From a virus: a stretch of DNA of 64,000 nt. Both the position numbers and the translations under genes were made by a program. Shown here one piece after another: positions 1-7,075 of the stretch. The stretch's first letter is position 1. The number at the start of each line of letters is the position of its first letter. The stretch lies in the IMG/VR virus record IMGVR_UViG_3300017528_000567, positions 1-64,000 of that record. One strand, written 5' to 3'. The notes under the pieces were generated by a model, which searched no databases, was not told the origin of the DNA, and was given only the letters and a program-made list of their open reading frames with translations.

Positions 1-297
1 ATGGGAACGAAGTTGAAACTGGTTGCACAGAAGATCGACATCAGCACCGCGATCCACCAGATCTCGGAAATGACTGCACGTAACGACCACACGGCCGCCT
101 ATGTAGCCGGCGCCAAGGCTCTCGGGGCGAAGGAGCTCGCAAAGAAGCTCGACCTGGTGCGGCAGCTTGTAGACTTGGAGGGCTGTTTACCCTCAAAGCT
201 GTCCGACTACCGGCACGGGCTATACGAACAGCTCATGGCGTTCGCGAAGCAGGAGCTTAGCGCCAAGGATTTCGACCAGTTCTACCGCGCGTTTTGA
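1..297 (+). CDS. Hypothetical protein, 98 aa, at window edge
   Basis: I do not recognise this protein. It is small, probably all-helical, Lys/Leu/Ala rich, with no cysteines apart from one near the middle and no signal peptide or membrane segment. The ATG is the first base of the window, so the promoter cannot be seen and a longer N-terminus cannot be excluded. It ends in TGA and is followed within 15 bases by an inverted repeat that would terminate both this gene and the convergent SprT-like gene. Coding is supported by length, intact frame and fit with its neighbours; function is unknown. Confidence 0.7.
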   Translation: MGTKLKLVAQKIDISTAIHQISEMTARNDHTAAYVAGAKALGAKELAKKLDLVRQLVDLEGCLPSKLSDYRHGLYEQLMAFAKQELSAKDFDQFYRAF

Positions 298-310
298 CCA
301 ACCTGGGAGC

Positions 311-335
311 ATTGGGCGGCGTCTCCCCGCCCAAT
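311..335. terminator. Bidirectional terminator-like hairpin
   Basis: Perfect 9-bp inverted repeat ATTGGGCGG / CCGCCCAAT around a 7-nt loop, between two convergent genes. A second perfect palindrome follows (GTCTACAC 336-343, GTGTAGAC 350-357) over the 3' end of the minus-strand gene. Neither has a long T-run, so intrinsic termination is likely but unproven. Confidence 0.55.
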
Positions 336-337
336 GT

Positions 338-1039
338 CTACACCGCACCGTGTAGACGCTTCATCTCGTCTTGCTTATCGCCAGATGTTGCCCAGCTCGG
401 GTTGCCAATCCTAGGCCCGTGCTGCCATCTGGCGTCCGTCGTTTTAACGAGCTTGGCTCCGTAGGCCTGACCCGCCCTTTCAATGACTTGCTTCATTTTT
501 GCCGACAAGCTCACCCCAATCTGATACCCGTACTTGCCGTTGGGCAATGCGGCAATCAGGACGTAGTAGGGCTTGGTCTCCGCATCCTGGACGTAGGTCT
601 CATCACTCTTCTGGGTGACGAAATCGCTACCCATCTGCGCGTTGATGATCTTCACGTACCGCAGCCACTCCTCCCCATGCCCATCGCTGCGGCGCAAATC
701 TTGAAGGTACCCGCGCACGTACGGCCCCGCTTCGGAGCCTCTCTCCAGCACAATGGCCTGCATGGCCTTGATGGCGTCTAGAAAGGCCGCGTGATGGGCC
801 ATCTCATGCGCCACTACCCGCTCGAGTGTGGCCAGGTTACCCGTCACAGTCTTCTGAACCTCTATCGTGCTGGTCGGCTGCCCGGGGGTCCACTTGCAGG
901 TGCCCAGGTTCCTCGCACCAATGGCATTCTTCACCTTCACGACTGGCGCGACGTCCAGGCCCAACATCGACATGTACTTCGCTACCAAGCCGTGCAGGTC
1001 GGCAGAGGCGATATGTATGTCGCGGTAGTCGTAGGTCAT
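338..1039 (-). CDS. SprT-like zinc metalloprotease
   Basis: Predicted zinc-dependent protease of the SprT/Spartan type, 233 aa. The active-site helix HEMAH lies at residues 78-82 and a downstream His-Gly (SDGHGEEW, about 119-125) supplies the third ligand, the arrangement typical of SprT-like domains. In characterised relatives this fold cleaves DNA-protein crosslinks, so a role in clearing proteins from phage DNA is plausible but inferred. There is no CxxC zinc ribbon after the protease domain, which many SprT proteins have. I chose the ATG giving MTYDYR; a TTG two codons upstream is possible. It is convergent with the first gene and has no close partner on its strand. Confidence 0.75.
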   Translation of the reverse strand: MTYDYRDIHIASADLHGLVAKYMSMLGLDVAPVVKVKNAIGARNLGTCKWTPGQPTSTIEVQKTVTGNLATLERVVAHEMAHHAAFLDAIKAMQAIVLERGSEAGPYVRGYLQDLRRSDGHGEEWLRYVKIINAQMGSDFVTQKSDETYVQDAETKPYYVLIAALPNGKYGYQIGVSLSAKMKQVIERAGQAYGAKLVKTTDARWQHGPRIGNPSWATSGDKQDEMKRLHGAV

Positions 1040-1085
1040 AGGCAAGGCCCTATCCCGGCTTGTTGAGTGGCCTCGGGGAGCTGCC

Positions 1086-1523
1086 TTAGTTCAGCGGGCT
1101 CACGTGAGGGCGGCCCTGCACGGGCTTGAAGTCCTTTTCCAAGACGTCGGCAAGAAGGTCGGCCCCGTTGGCCTTATCGATGAATTTGGCGGCATACTTT
1201 CGCGCCTTTTCAAACGAATCAAACTGCTTCTTGCGCTGGTAGGTGCCGTCAGGGGTGTCGACCTCTACACCGAACTGATCACCGTCCTCGTAGATGCCCC
1301 ACGAGTGTTTGACCCCGCCAGCAAACTGAGCTCGCGCAAGCCAGACGCCGTCTTTGACTTCCTTCCAACCAATCGTCTCGCTAGGTGTGACCTTAGCGAG
1401 CCGAAGACTGAGATCTTCAAGAGCAGACGCAATGCGCCGCCGTGAGGGACGTTCACTCTGCGCGTAAGCAAGGAGGCGGCGCAGTTCGGATTGTAGTTCG
1501 GACGTGTTAGCGATCTTGCGCAT
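1086..1523 (-). CDS. MRKIA-module protein 1 (145 aa)
   Basis: Unknown function. Residues 1-43 form a module (MRKIANTSELQSELRRLLAY, then PSRRRIA..L..LS.RLA) that recurs at the start of the proteins at 8338 and 8947 and in a decayed copy at 7556. The module is amphipathic and helical. The remainder (WKEVKDGVWLARAQFAG...) differs from the paralogues, so the module looks like a swappable tag on different C-terminal domains. The ATG at 1523 is chosen because similarity between copies starts there and a conserved leader precedes it. The frame is open further upstream (to 1703), but that part overlaps the divergent J-domain gene and reads through the leader. Confidence 0.75.
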   Translation of the reverse strand: MRKIANTSELQSELRRLLAYAQSERPSRRRIASALEDLSLRLAKVTPSETIGWKEVKDGVWLARAQFAGGVKHSWGIYEDGDQFGVEVDTPDGTYQRKKQFDSFEKARKYAAKFIDKANGADLLADVLEKDFKPVQGRPHVSPLN

Positions 1524-1590
1524 GGGGTCGGTGCCTTTCAAGAGGCCCGGACTTGTGCGCCGTGCCCTGTCACAGAGCTCGCCGCACAAG
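1524..1590 (-). promoter_or_regulatory. Conserved 5' leader of MRKIA module, copy 1
   Basis: About 60 bases before the ATG are shared with the leaders at 7655, 8270 and 9295: blocks CTCTGT, GGCACGGC, GTCCG(G)GCCTC and AAAGG in the same order and spacing. AAAGG lies 9-14 nt before the start and can act as ribosome binding site. The rest may be promoter or structured RNA. Confidence 0.6.
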
Positions 1591-1653
1591 TGGTTTACTG
1601 CCTGCTTGCTCCCGTTAGGAACGTGGCAGAAATCTTTATACATCCGCTGCGAT

Positions 1654-2853
1654 ATGTTTGACCTTTTTGCGGCTCGTTCGACCCTGACCCTTGACGATGC
1701 CAAGCGAGTATTGGGTGTCCCGCCGGGCGGCTACATGTCTCCCGATGATCTCAAGGCGATCTACCGGCAGAAGGCGCAAGCGGCGCACCCTGACAAGGGC
1801 GGGACGATCAAGCAAATCCAAGATGTGAATGAGGCCTACGACATCTTGCGGGGCAAGGCCAAACCCGCGATGGCGCCGTCATATGATTACCGTCCCCCGC
1901 CGCCGCCCCCTCCCACGCCAAAGCGCGCCGGCCCGATCACCCCAGTCCAGCTAGGCGAGATCGTGGCGTACGCCCGGCACTTCGCCATGAATGCCTTGGA
2001 ATGGAGGAAGCTGGGCTTGCATCGGATTGTGCCGTTTGAGACCAACGCATCCGCCTTCTCTCATCTGACCGATGCCGAAGGATACGCAATATTGAGGATT
2101 CTCAGACAGTGGCGAGAGGATGCTCCAAACGAGCCACTGGCGACGCCAGCGCAAGTCGGCGAGATCCTGCGGCTCCTGCGTTCGTACGAGCAGTACATCA
2201 ATGTCAACCCATCCACATGGGACGACCTCGGGCTCTATCGGATCATCCCATATCCGAACCGCGGAGAAATGGATATCAGGCGCTGGACTGAGGACCAAGC
2301 TGAGAAGGTCCTGCGTATTTTGCGCCCCGCCGTCACATGGGCTGAGAAGTCAAAGCAGCATCAACAACCACCGCCGCCGCCGAAGGCGAAACAGCCACCG
2401 GCCACGAAGAAACAGATCGACCAGATCATACGTCTAAAGCTCACACACGACGAGTGGTATGCGTTCGGGTTGAATCGGATCTCACGCTTCCCAGGAGAGC
2501 TTGCGGACTACTACGATTTGACCGAGGACGACGCGAAAGAAATCCTCGCGATTGTGAAGCAGGCGCGTAAGCCAGCGACCAAGAAACGCGCGCCGCGATC
2601 GAGCCCCTCATCCGAACCCACCTCGCGTGCACGTGAACGCATGTATGAGGCCTACGACCGAGCCGACGGAGACCACGAATTCAAGTTCACAAAAATGCTC
2701 GTCGCGTTGCGTAAGCGCATCAAGGCGACCACGGACCCGGCGAAACGCGCCGGTATCGTCGACATGCTTCGAGAAGAGCTCAACAATCATCGCTGGAGCA
2801 TAGCGGACAAGGTCGTGTTCCGGCACATCCTAGACGTAGAGCTGAGGGCCTGA
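1654..2853 (+). CDS. J-domain protein with three C-terminal repeats
   Basis: DnaJ-type co-chaperone, 399 aa. A J-domain occupies about residues 12-66, with the HPD tripeptide at 45-47 that stimulates Hsp70/DnaK ATPase. A poly-proline linker (81-87) leads to three diverged copies of a 55-60 residue domain at about 95-152, 163-224 and 249-304. Each has a pattern like [TP]..Q..EI..L..., W..LGL.RI.PF and ..L...A..IL.I. A basic linker and a helical C-terminus follow. The gene presumably recruits host DnaK to a phage target bound by the repeats; that target is unknown. Start is the ATG before FDLFAARS; the open frame upstream covers the divergent gene's leader and is not needed. Confidence 0.8.
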   Translation: MFDLFAARSTLTLDDAKRVLGVPPGGYMSPDDLKAIYRQKAQAAHPDKGGTIKQIQDVNEAYDILRGKAKPAMAPSYDYRPPPPPPPTPKRAGPITPVQLGEIVAYARHFAMNALEWRKLGLHRIVPFETNASAFSHLTDAEGYAILRILRQWREDAPNEPLATPAQVGEILRLLRSYEQYINVNPSTWDDLGLYRIIPYPNRGEMDIRRWTEDQAEKVLRILRPAVTWAEKSKQHQQPPPPPKAKQPPATKKQIDQIIRLKLTHDEWYAFGLNRISRFPGELADYYDLTEDDAKEILAIVKQARKPATKKRAPRSSPSSEPTSRARERMYEAYDRADGDHEFKFTKMLVALRKRIKATTDPAKRAGIVDMLREELNNHRWSIADKVVFRHILDVELRA

Positions 2854-2927
2854 TGGACGCTCAAGGGCACATCGCCGCACGAGTCCTATGGCGATTCTCT
2901 GCGGCTTCGTGAAGACGGCCCGTGTGC

Positions 2928-2961
2928 TTGAAGTTTAGCCCCTGTCGATTGTCTTGAGGGC
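2928..2961 (+). promoter_or_regulatory. Leaderless promoter, TTGAAG/TTGTCT type
   Basis: TTGAAG at 2928-2933, 15-nt spacer, TTGTCT at 2949-2954, then 7 nt to the ATG at 2962. The identical geometry occurs at 4853-4886 (minus), 6106, 11556 and 13214. Expected transcription start coincides with the start codon. Confidence 0.75.
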
Positions 2962-3429
2962 ATGACCCAACAAATCACAACCAAGTCAGACGTTGCCCCG
3001 GCCCCGCGCACGGCGTATGCCACACCCGCTGAGAACATTGGCAAAGCCATTGACCTCCTGAACTACCTGCCAAACGGAGTGGCGGCGTGGGTCGAGGCAC
3101 ACGACGGCAATCAAGAGTTGGCTGAAGCAAACGGGGAGCAAATCAAGCAGCTCGTGAACCAACTGGGGGCGATTCTGGCCTCTATGCCAAGATCAGCGGT
3201 CTACAACGTGTACGGAGTAGGCGACAAAACCTTGACCTTCTCGAGCTCGGCAGAGTTGATCGCGGCAATGGCCGGCATGGGAATCAAACATGTTGGCTAC
3301 TCATCTAGGACATCACGCCTTCGCCCCGAGCTGAAAGGGCAACCCACATTCACGTCGCTCAACGGCCCCATGTACGACGGCGGAGGCAAGATCAGATATG
3401 AAGGCCGCGGTGTGGGCACCATGTACTAG
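2962..3429 (+). CDS. Hypothetical protein, 155 aa
   Basis: Not recognised. The N-terminal 20 residues are Ala/Pro/Thr rich and probably disordered. Residues about 23-115 look like a compact alpha/beta domain (ENIGKAIDLLNYLPNGVAAW, then alternating helices), and the C-terminus is Gly/Arg/Tyr rich (DGGGKIRYEGRGVG). No catalytic motif, cysteine or membrane segment is visible. It is preceded by one of the exact leaderless promoters, which fixes the start and suggests independent expression with the other genes of that class. It is convergent with the zincin operon at 3431, one base apart at their stops. Confidence 0.75.
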   Translation: MTQQITTKSDVAPAPRTAYATPAENIGKAIDLLNYLPNGVAAWVEAHDGNQELAEANGEQIKQLVNQLGAILASMPRSAVYNVYGVGDKTLTFSSSAELIAAMAGMGIKHVGYSSRTSRLRPELKGQPTFTSLNGPMYDGGGKIRYEGRGVGTMY

Positions 3430-3430
3430 G

Positions 3431-4297
3431 TCACAGTCGCAACGCCTTCAGCGCGGTGAACTTGTCCGGAGCCTTGGCCTTAAGATGGCCGGGCTCCAGT
3501 GCATAGCTCGCGAAGGACTCTGCGAAGTCTTCAATGTTTGGCTTGCTCTCCGCATAGTCAGAGATGAAAGGCGGCTGACCCCACGGCGGCGCGTTGAGGT
3601 CGACGTGGTGCCGCTCCTCAACACCATGCCCCAGCTCGTGAGTGATGTAGGTCGCCAAGACGTCGATACTAGGCACGTGCCCCTCTCGGAGCACTAGGCG
3701 CATTGTGCCTTGACCATCCCAAGAGGCGTCCTCTGAACCGCGGGCCTTGTTCGCCAGCAGTATCTTGCTCACGACGCCCATGGCGCGTTTTGCGGGCGCC
3801 TTGAGCTTTTTGAAGGCTCGGCTCCACAGCGCTATTAGCTCTGGTGCGTCCTTGCGGTGTTCGAGCGAGCCCTCGTAGGTGACGTTCTTCCCGGTGATTT
3901 TCTCGAGCTCGCGGCGGGCGTCGTAGAACGAGGCCTCCGGCTTGCTCTTCGGGGCTCGCGGCATTGCCACGTCTTTCAGCTCGGCGACCTGTGGCGGTTC
4001 GAGGCCCGACCAGCCCTCGAACCATTGGAACAGCTCGCCAACGGTCTTCGGGACGTCATACACGTCATTCGCCGCAATCTGTTTCAACCAGCTTTGCGTA
4101 CGGCGAATCGTCGACGTCCAGCCCCCGCGCCACTCGGACGTTTCGGAGGTGTTCTCCGCCTCCATGAACGCGATGAGCTTTTGCAGATAGGGGGCAGTGA
4201 CGGGCGCCGATTCGACAAACCGCGCCAGCACGGCGTGAGCAACGGAGTACATGTAGAGGGAGCTTGAAAAGACCTCTACCGACCCCGTTGGCATCAT
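3431..4297 (-). CDS. HELGH zincin metallopeptidase
   Basis: Predicted zinc metallopeptidase, 288 aa. HELGH at residues 220-224 gives two His ligands and the catalytic Glu. A downstream helix IEDFAESFASY (about 255-265) offers the acidic third ligand, as in gluzincin-type proteases. The N-terminus carries a short element AHAVLARFVESA (20-31) similar to tags on the proteins at 7076, 25105 and 26990. Residues 30-200 are helical without known motifs. Its ATG overlaps the stop of the upstream 104-aa gene (ATGA), so the two are translationally coupled. The substrate is unknown: processing of virion proteins or a host target are both possible. The architecture resembles the zincin at 26990. Confidence 0.75.
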   Translation of the reverse strand: MMPTGSVEVFSSSLYMYSVAHAVLARFVESAPVTAPYLQKLIAFMEAENTSETSEWRGGWTSTIRRTQSWLKQIAANDVYDVPKTVGELFQWFEGWSGLEPPQVAELKDVAMPRAPKSKPEASFYDARRELEKITGKNVTYEGSLEHRKDAPELIALWSRAFKKLKAPAKRAMGVVSKILLANKARGSEDASWDGQGTMRLVLREGHVPSIDVLATYITHELGHGVEERHHVDLNAPPWGQPPFISDYAESKPNIEDFAESFASYALEPGHLKAKAPDKFTALKALRL

Positions 4298-4608
4298 GCT
4301 CCTAGTCGCTCCCTGACCTGCTGCAGAACGCCGGTCTCCTCCCGCATCCACCGATCGAGGCGGCTGGTCTCAAAGCTGTCCACCGGCTCAGCTAAATAGG
4401 TGGTGGCCGGTCTAAACACAAAGGATAGACCTTCGGGAGAGGTGAGCTCCTCGGGCGCTTCGTAGGGGTCGTCACTCCCTACCCCGCGTAACTTCCAACC
4501 AAGCGCGCGTGCAACACTGACCCATGCAGACATGGAGGCAGGAGTTGCCTTGAGCACCTCTTTAAATATACCGACACCCGGAGACTGATTTTTGCGCTTC
4601 TTGGTCAT
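4294..4608 (-). CDS. Hypothetical protein, 104 aa, coupled to zincin
   Basis: Not recognised. Basic N-terminus (MTKKRKNQSP) then a helical region containing ASMSAWVSVARALGW, a short acidic turn and a C-terminal helix rich in Arg/Glu. Start chosen at the ATG giving MTKKRK; a longer in-frame reading (to 4698) would run across the stop and 3' end of the next upstream gene. Its stop overlaps the start of the zincin gene, which suggests a stoichiometric partner such as inhibitor, chaperone or substrate adaptor; that is inference from coupling only. Confidence 0.65.
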   Translation of the reverse strand: MTKKRKNQSPGVGIFKEVLKATPASMSAWVSVARALGWKLRGVGSDDPYEAPEELTSPEGLSFVFRPATTYLAEPVDSFETSRLDRWMREETGVLQQVRERLGA

Positions 4609-4636
4609 ACCGTGTCCCTCAATGTACGCTGCAATG

Positions 4637-4852
4637 CTAGTCAACGAGAGATTCGCCAACCTCAAGAATGTCGTAGCCGGTGGACTCGATTGCGGCACTC
4701 ATTGCGGCATCTACCGCCGCATCCTCCGAGCTCGCCAGTGCGACGCACCGAAACCTGGAGGGAAGATCCACCGCATGGATGGGACCGGCCTGGTCGCAGG
4801 TGGAGTCGCCCCAAGTGATATTGCGGAGAGTGACGGTATAACGCCGCGGCAT
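4637..4852 (-). CDS. Hypothetical protein, 71 aa
   Basis: Not recognised. A small, probably alpha/beta protein (PRRYTVTLRNITWG... then SRFRCVALASSEDAAVDAAM and a helix). The pattern of strands followed by an Ala-rich helix resembles the small protein at 13248, which also has the EDA.A.A.A helix. The ATG at 4852 is set by the exact leaderless promoter immediately upstream. It is the first gene of a three-gene minus-strand unit ending with the HELGH zincin (spacing 28 nt to the next start). Confidence 0.65.
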   Translation of the reverse strand: MPRRYTVTLRNITWGDSTCDQAGPIHAVDLPSRFRCVALASSEDAAVDAAMSAAIESTGYDILEVGESLVD

Positions 4853-4886
4853 GTCCTGAAGACAATCGACACGGGGCAAACTTCAA
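4853..4886 (-). promoter_or_regulatory. Leaderless promoter, TTGAAG/TTGTCT type (minus strand)
   Basis: On the minus strand TTGAAG (4886-4881), 15 nt, TTGTCT (4865-4860), 7 nt, ATG (4852). Spacing is identical to the plus-strand copies, so the motif follows the gene start, not the strand. Confidence 0.75.
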
Positions 4887-4905
4887 GGGCACCAGCTGGT
4901 CGTCG

Positions 4906-4927
4906 AGCTGGCGGAATGGACCCAGCT
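4906..4927. repeat. AATGGA-loop hairpin, copy 1 (diverged)
   Basis: AGCTGG / CCAGCT stem around CGGAATGGAC. It keeps the AATGGA core seen in the loops at 8909, 11387 and 15379. It lies between the divergent genes at 4852 and 5030. Confidence 0.4.
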
Positions 4928-4942
4928 TACGGGCTCGTCGCA

Positions 4943-4974
4943 AACCGTTTATGACACATCATGTGAAACGGGTT
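4943..4974. promoter_or_regulatory. Imperfect palindrome between divergent genes
   Basis: AACCGTTT and AAACGGGTT flank ATGACACATCATGTG, which itself contains CACAT/ATGTG. Position between divergent genes suggests an operator, but no regulator can be assigned. Confidence 0.3.
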
Positions 4975-5029
4975 ACGATGTGTGCACGAACGGCACTCCA
5001 ACAATCCTGTGGTAGAAATAGACAGACCC

Positions 5030-5725
5030 ATGACCTACGACTTTCGACGTGAGGCGTCGGACGCCAAGAAGGCACTCAAGGATCTCTACCTGTGGCTCCG
5101 CGGCAAGTACGATCAAGGGTATGGCAACCGTATGAGCCCTCAGCTTGAGGCCGGCCTGCGTGCGTTGGGTGTCGAGCCTGGTGATGAGCTGCCACGGCGT
5201 CCGTCCGGCGCGGTGCCACGTGCTCTGTACGATCTGGTAGTGATGGCTGGAGAGCACCACGTGTATGAGTCCGATCGCGAAGTGCTTCTTGAAGCTGCCA
5301 ACAAGGCGCTCGGCGGCAACGGCCACGAGCTACCGGGGGAAGCAGCGCCAAAGTCCTCATTCACTCGCAACAGCAAGTGTCCGAAATGCGGCAATCCCGG
5401 TCCTCACGAGGACAACGGGAAGAAGGGCCGCGATCAGGTGTTCTACTGCGACGAATGTGGCAAGGCGTTCGGCGGCACCATGATGAACCTGTCAGCTGCC
5501 GGTCGACCGGTCGCGACTTCCGATGGGGAGATCATGTTGGACCTGTACGATTTGACTGGTGACCATGAGCCGGTGTCGCTCGCTCAGTTCATTGCAGACA
5601 ACAGTGCCCCAGATGTGGCACCGCTGGACCTCCAAGACATTGCTGCGTTGCGTCGGCTCCGCGTCGGACAGCACGTTTACCTCGGGATTGGCGGCGGTGG
5701 CGTCAAGATCAAGCGCATCGGGTGA
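5030..5725 (+). CDS. Zinc-ribbon protein, 231 aa
   Basis: Unknown function. N-terminal 100 residues are helical (MTYDFRREASDAKKALKDLY...). A four-cysteine zinc ribbon follows: CPKC at 117-120 and CDEC at 140-143, separated by a Lys/Gly-rich loop. The C-terminal 80 residues include an acidic DLQDIAALRRLRVGQHVYLG segment, possibly a small beta domain. Zinc ribbons of this spacing bind nucleic acid or protein; which applies here cannot be told. I chose the ATG at 5030. A GTG at 4982 is in frame but adds 16 unconvincing residues. The first residues resemble those of the SprT-like protein (MTYD[YF]R), probably by chance. Confidence 0.7.
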   Translation: MTYDFRREASDAKKALKDLYLWLRGKYDQGYGNRMSPQLEAGLRALGVEPGDELPRRPSGAVPRALYDLVVMAGEHHVYESDREVLLEAANKALGGNGHELPGEAAPKSSFTRNSKCPKCGNPGPHEDNGKKGRDQVFYCDECGKAFGGTMMNLSAAGRPVATSDGEIMLDLYDLTGDHEPVSLAQFIADNSAPDVAPLDLQDIAALRRLRVGQHVYLGIGGGGVKIKRIG

Positions 5726-5826
5726 CCTGATTTCCCAGAAAGCTCGCAGAGGCTGGTCGGGATGGACTGCCTCGTGAATGACGCACTTGGTGTAGCCGTA
5801 GGCATGAGCCTCGCCTACACCAGACC

Positions 5827-5866
5827 TTGACATTCTTCCTGTCTTGGAAGTATCGAGAGTTATACA
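5827..5866 (+). promoter_or_regulatory. Sigma70-like promoter close to start codon
   Basis: TTGACA at 5827-5832, an 18-nt spacer to TATCGA at 5851, ATG at 5867. TATACA also directly precedes the ATG. No Shine-Dalgarno sequence is present, so the transcript would again be nearly leaderless. Confidence 0.4.
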
Positions 5867-6079
5867 ATGTACAATTCTCGAGCTAGTACGACCAAGCCGC
5901 TCCTTATCGAGGAAAACGTCCCGCCGAGACGCAAGCCAATCGACTGGGAGGTCTTGACTGCGGATGAGCTCGGCGACCTCGCGCGTCACGGCAAGGATAG
6001 TTCGACCAAGAACACCGCCCTCATGCATCTAGTCAAGCGAGCGAGCATCGTCGATCCGCACGTCCGCAAAACGGCCTAG
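5867..6079 (+). CDS. Hypothetical protein, 70 aa
   Basis: Not recognised. Short basic N-terminus with a Pro/Arg stretch (NVPPRRKPIDW) and a helical C-terminal half (EVLTADELGDLARHG...). No cysteines or membrane segment. Its start directly follows a TATACA box and a sigma70-like promoter, and its stop is about 45 nt before the next leaderless gene, so it is likely expressed on its own. Coding support rests on codon periodicity and a plausible promoter only. Confidence 0.55.
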   Translation: MYNSRASTTKPLLIEENVPPRRKPIDWEVLTADELGDLARHGKDSSTKNTALMHLVKRASIVDPHVRKTA

Positions 6080-6105
6080 AGCATGCGCGGAGCTCAGTGC
6101 TTGCC

Positions 6106-6139
6106 TTGAAGTTCGACCGTTGTCGATTGTCTCTCACGG
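6106..6139 (+). promoter_or_regulatory. Leaderless promoter, TTGAAG/TTGTCT type
   Basis: TTGAAG 6106-6111, 15-nt spacer, TTGTCT 6127-6132, 7 nt, then GTG at 6140. This copy drives a GTG start with the same geometry as the ATG-start copies. Confidence 0.75.
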
Positions 6140-6586
6140 GTGAGCAAGAGCTTGAAGAATCTCAGGGGGCTTCTGCCAGGTGGCTATGTTCGGGGAGAGA
6201 GGCTTAGCCTGGACCGTCTTGGCGACGCCCTGGCCGACGCAATCAACAGGATTGATCGGAGAGCCCGCTGTGTGGCTGAAGACGCCGGCCTGCCGGACCC
6301 CGCGCCGCGCTTCGGGCAAATCCTAGCCGACCTGCATGCGCTCTTGACTGGCGGTACGACCGGGGCGCGCAAGGCGGAAGTAGCAGCCGATCTCCTACAT
6401 GGAGAAGTTACGGGGACCACCCTAACCATCGGCAGCGTCACGCATGACATTGACTGGGTCGTGATGCGTGAAGTGACTGACCCGACAATCATCGTCGAGG
6501 ACGGCACGGTCATCTACCTGCGGAGCTGGGCCGACCACAGGGCCGCGCTGCTCAAGCTCGGCGCTGACCACGTCCCCGGGAGATAG
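6140..6586 (+). CDS. Hypothetical protein, 148 aa, GTG start
   Basis: Not recognised. N-terminal basic segment, then a helical region with LGDALADAINRIDRRARCVA and a C-terminal part with alternating strands (GTTLTIGSVTHDIDWVVMRE, TIIVEDGTVIYLRSW). It may be a two-domain protein with a C-terminal beta domain. Start is the GTG fixed by the leaderless promoter; no upstream ATG is available. It is convergent with the paralogous pair at 6680/7076, with a hairpin between. Confidence 0.7.
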   Translation: MSKSLKNLRGLLPGGYVRGERLSLDRLGDALADAINRIDRRARCVAEDAGLPDPAPRFGQILADLHALLTGGTTGARKAEVAADLLHGEVTGTTLTIGSVTHDIDWVVMREVTDPTIIVEDGTVIYLRSWADHRAALLKLGADHVPGR

Positions 6587-6600
6587 TCACCGGCTGGTGC

Positions 6601-6644
6601 CCGGATAGGCAGGGACTGGCGGCTCGTTCGCGAGCGCTGCCTAG
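6601..6644. repeat. GGATAGGCA hairpin, copy 2 (diverged loop)
   Basis: Begins CCGGATAGGCAGGGA like the other copies, but the right arm is CTGCCTAG at 6637-6644 after an inner GCTCG/CGAGC stem. It lies between convergent genes and may serve as a terminator. Confidence 0.45.
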
Positions 6645-6679
6645 CCTAGAATCCTGGAGAAGTCCTACCTGAGAGCAGG

Positions 6680-7072
6680 CTAGGTGCTCAACGTTTTGTA
6701 GATGGTTGACCAGAAATCTGCGACATCGTTGTCGTCGAGGTGGTGCTGGAGCTTGCCTGTGGGCGCAGTGTCCATGATGCGCTCAGACGTTCTACGCGAT
6801 TTGGGAATGCGTGACGCCACCACGGCAATGATCCGCGCCACCACTACAGGTGCACCCGGCACCTGCTCTCCCGCTCCGCGGCAAGCCTTCCGAAACTTCC
6901 GCAACTTCTGCGCGAAGCTCTTCTCATGAAGTTGGGTCTCCAGCGTGAGCCCATTCTTGTGAGCCAGGCGCTGTAGGCAGAACATGCTAAACGCATTTGC
7001 GAGGCTGGACTCTAGTTCGTTTTCCAGCGCGTTCTGTGCTTCTGGCAGTGGCTTCGCAAGTGCAACCCTCAT
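6680..7072 (-). CDS. Hypothetical protein, 130 aa, paralogue of neighbour
   Basis: Unknown function. Helical and basic. Its C-terminus (LQHHLDDNDVADFWSTIYKT) matches that of the upstream gene (LRVTLDDQDTAGFWTRVDET), and the middle sections share a basic YKAC/FRKAC motif. The two appear to be a tandem duplication that has diverged. It starts 3 nt after the stop of the gene at 7076, so they form one unit. No catalytic motif is seen. Possibly virion-associated like other tagged proteins here, but that is speculation. Confidence 0.7.
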   Translation of the reverse strand: MRVALAKPLPEAQNALENELESSLANAFSMFCLQRLAHKNGLTLETQLHEKSFAQKLRKFRKACRGAGEQVPGAPVVVARIIAVVASRIPKSRRTSERIMDTAPTGKLQHHLDDNDVADFWSTIYKTLST

Positions 7073-7075
7073 GAC

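Noticed and set aside
5492-6028. Minus-strand frame of 178 codons with an HEAVH segment that looked like a metalloprotease
   Set aside because: It is antisense to the zinc-ribbon gene and the 70-aa gene; no third ligand, and the frame fits the shadow of the plus-strand codons. GGTGTAG near 5814 alone is not enough.
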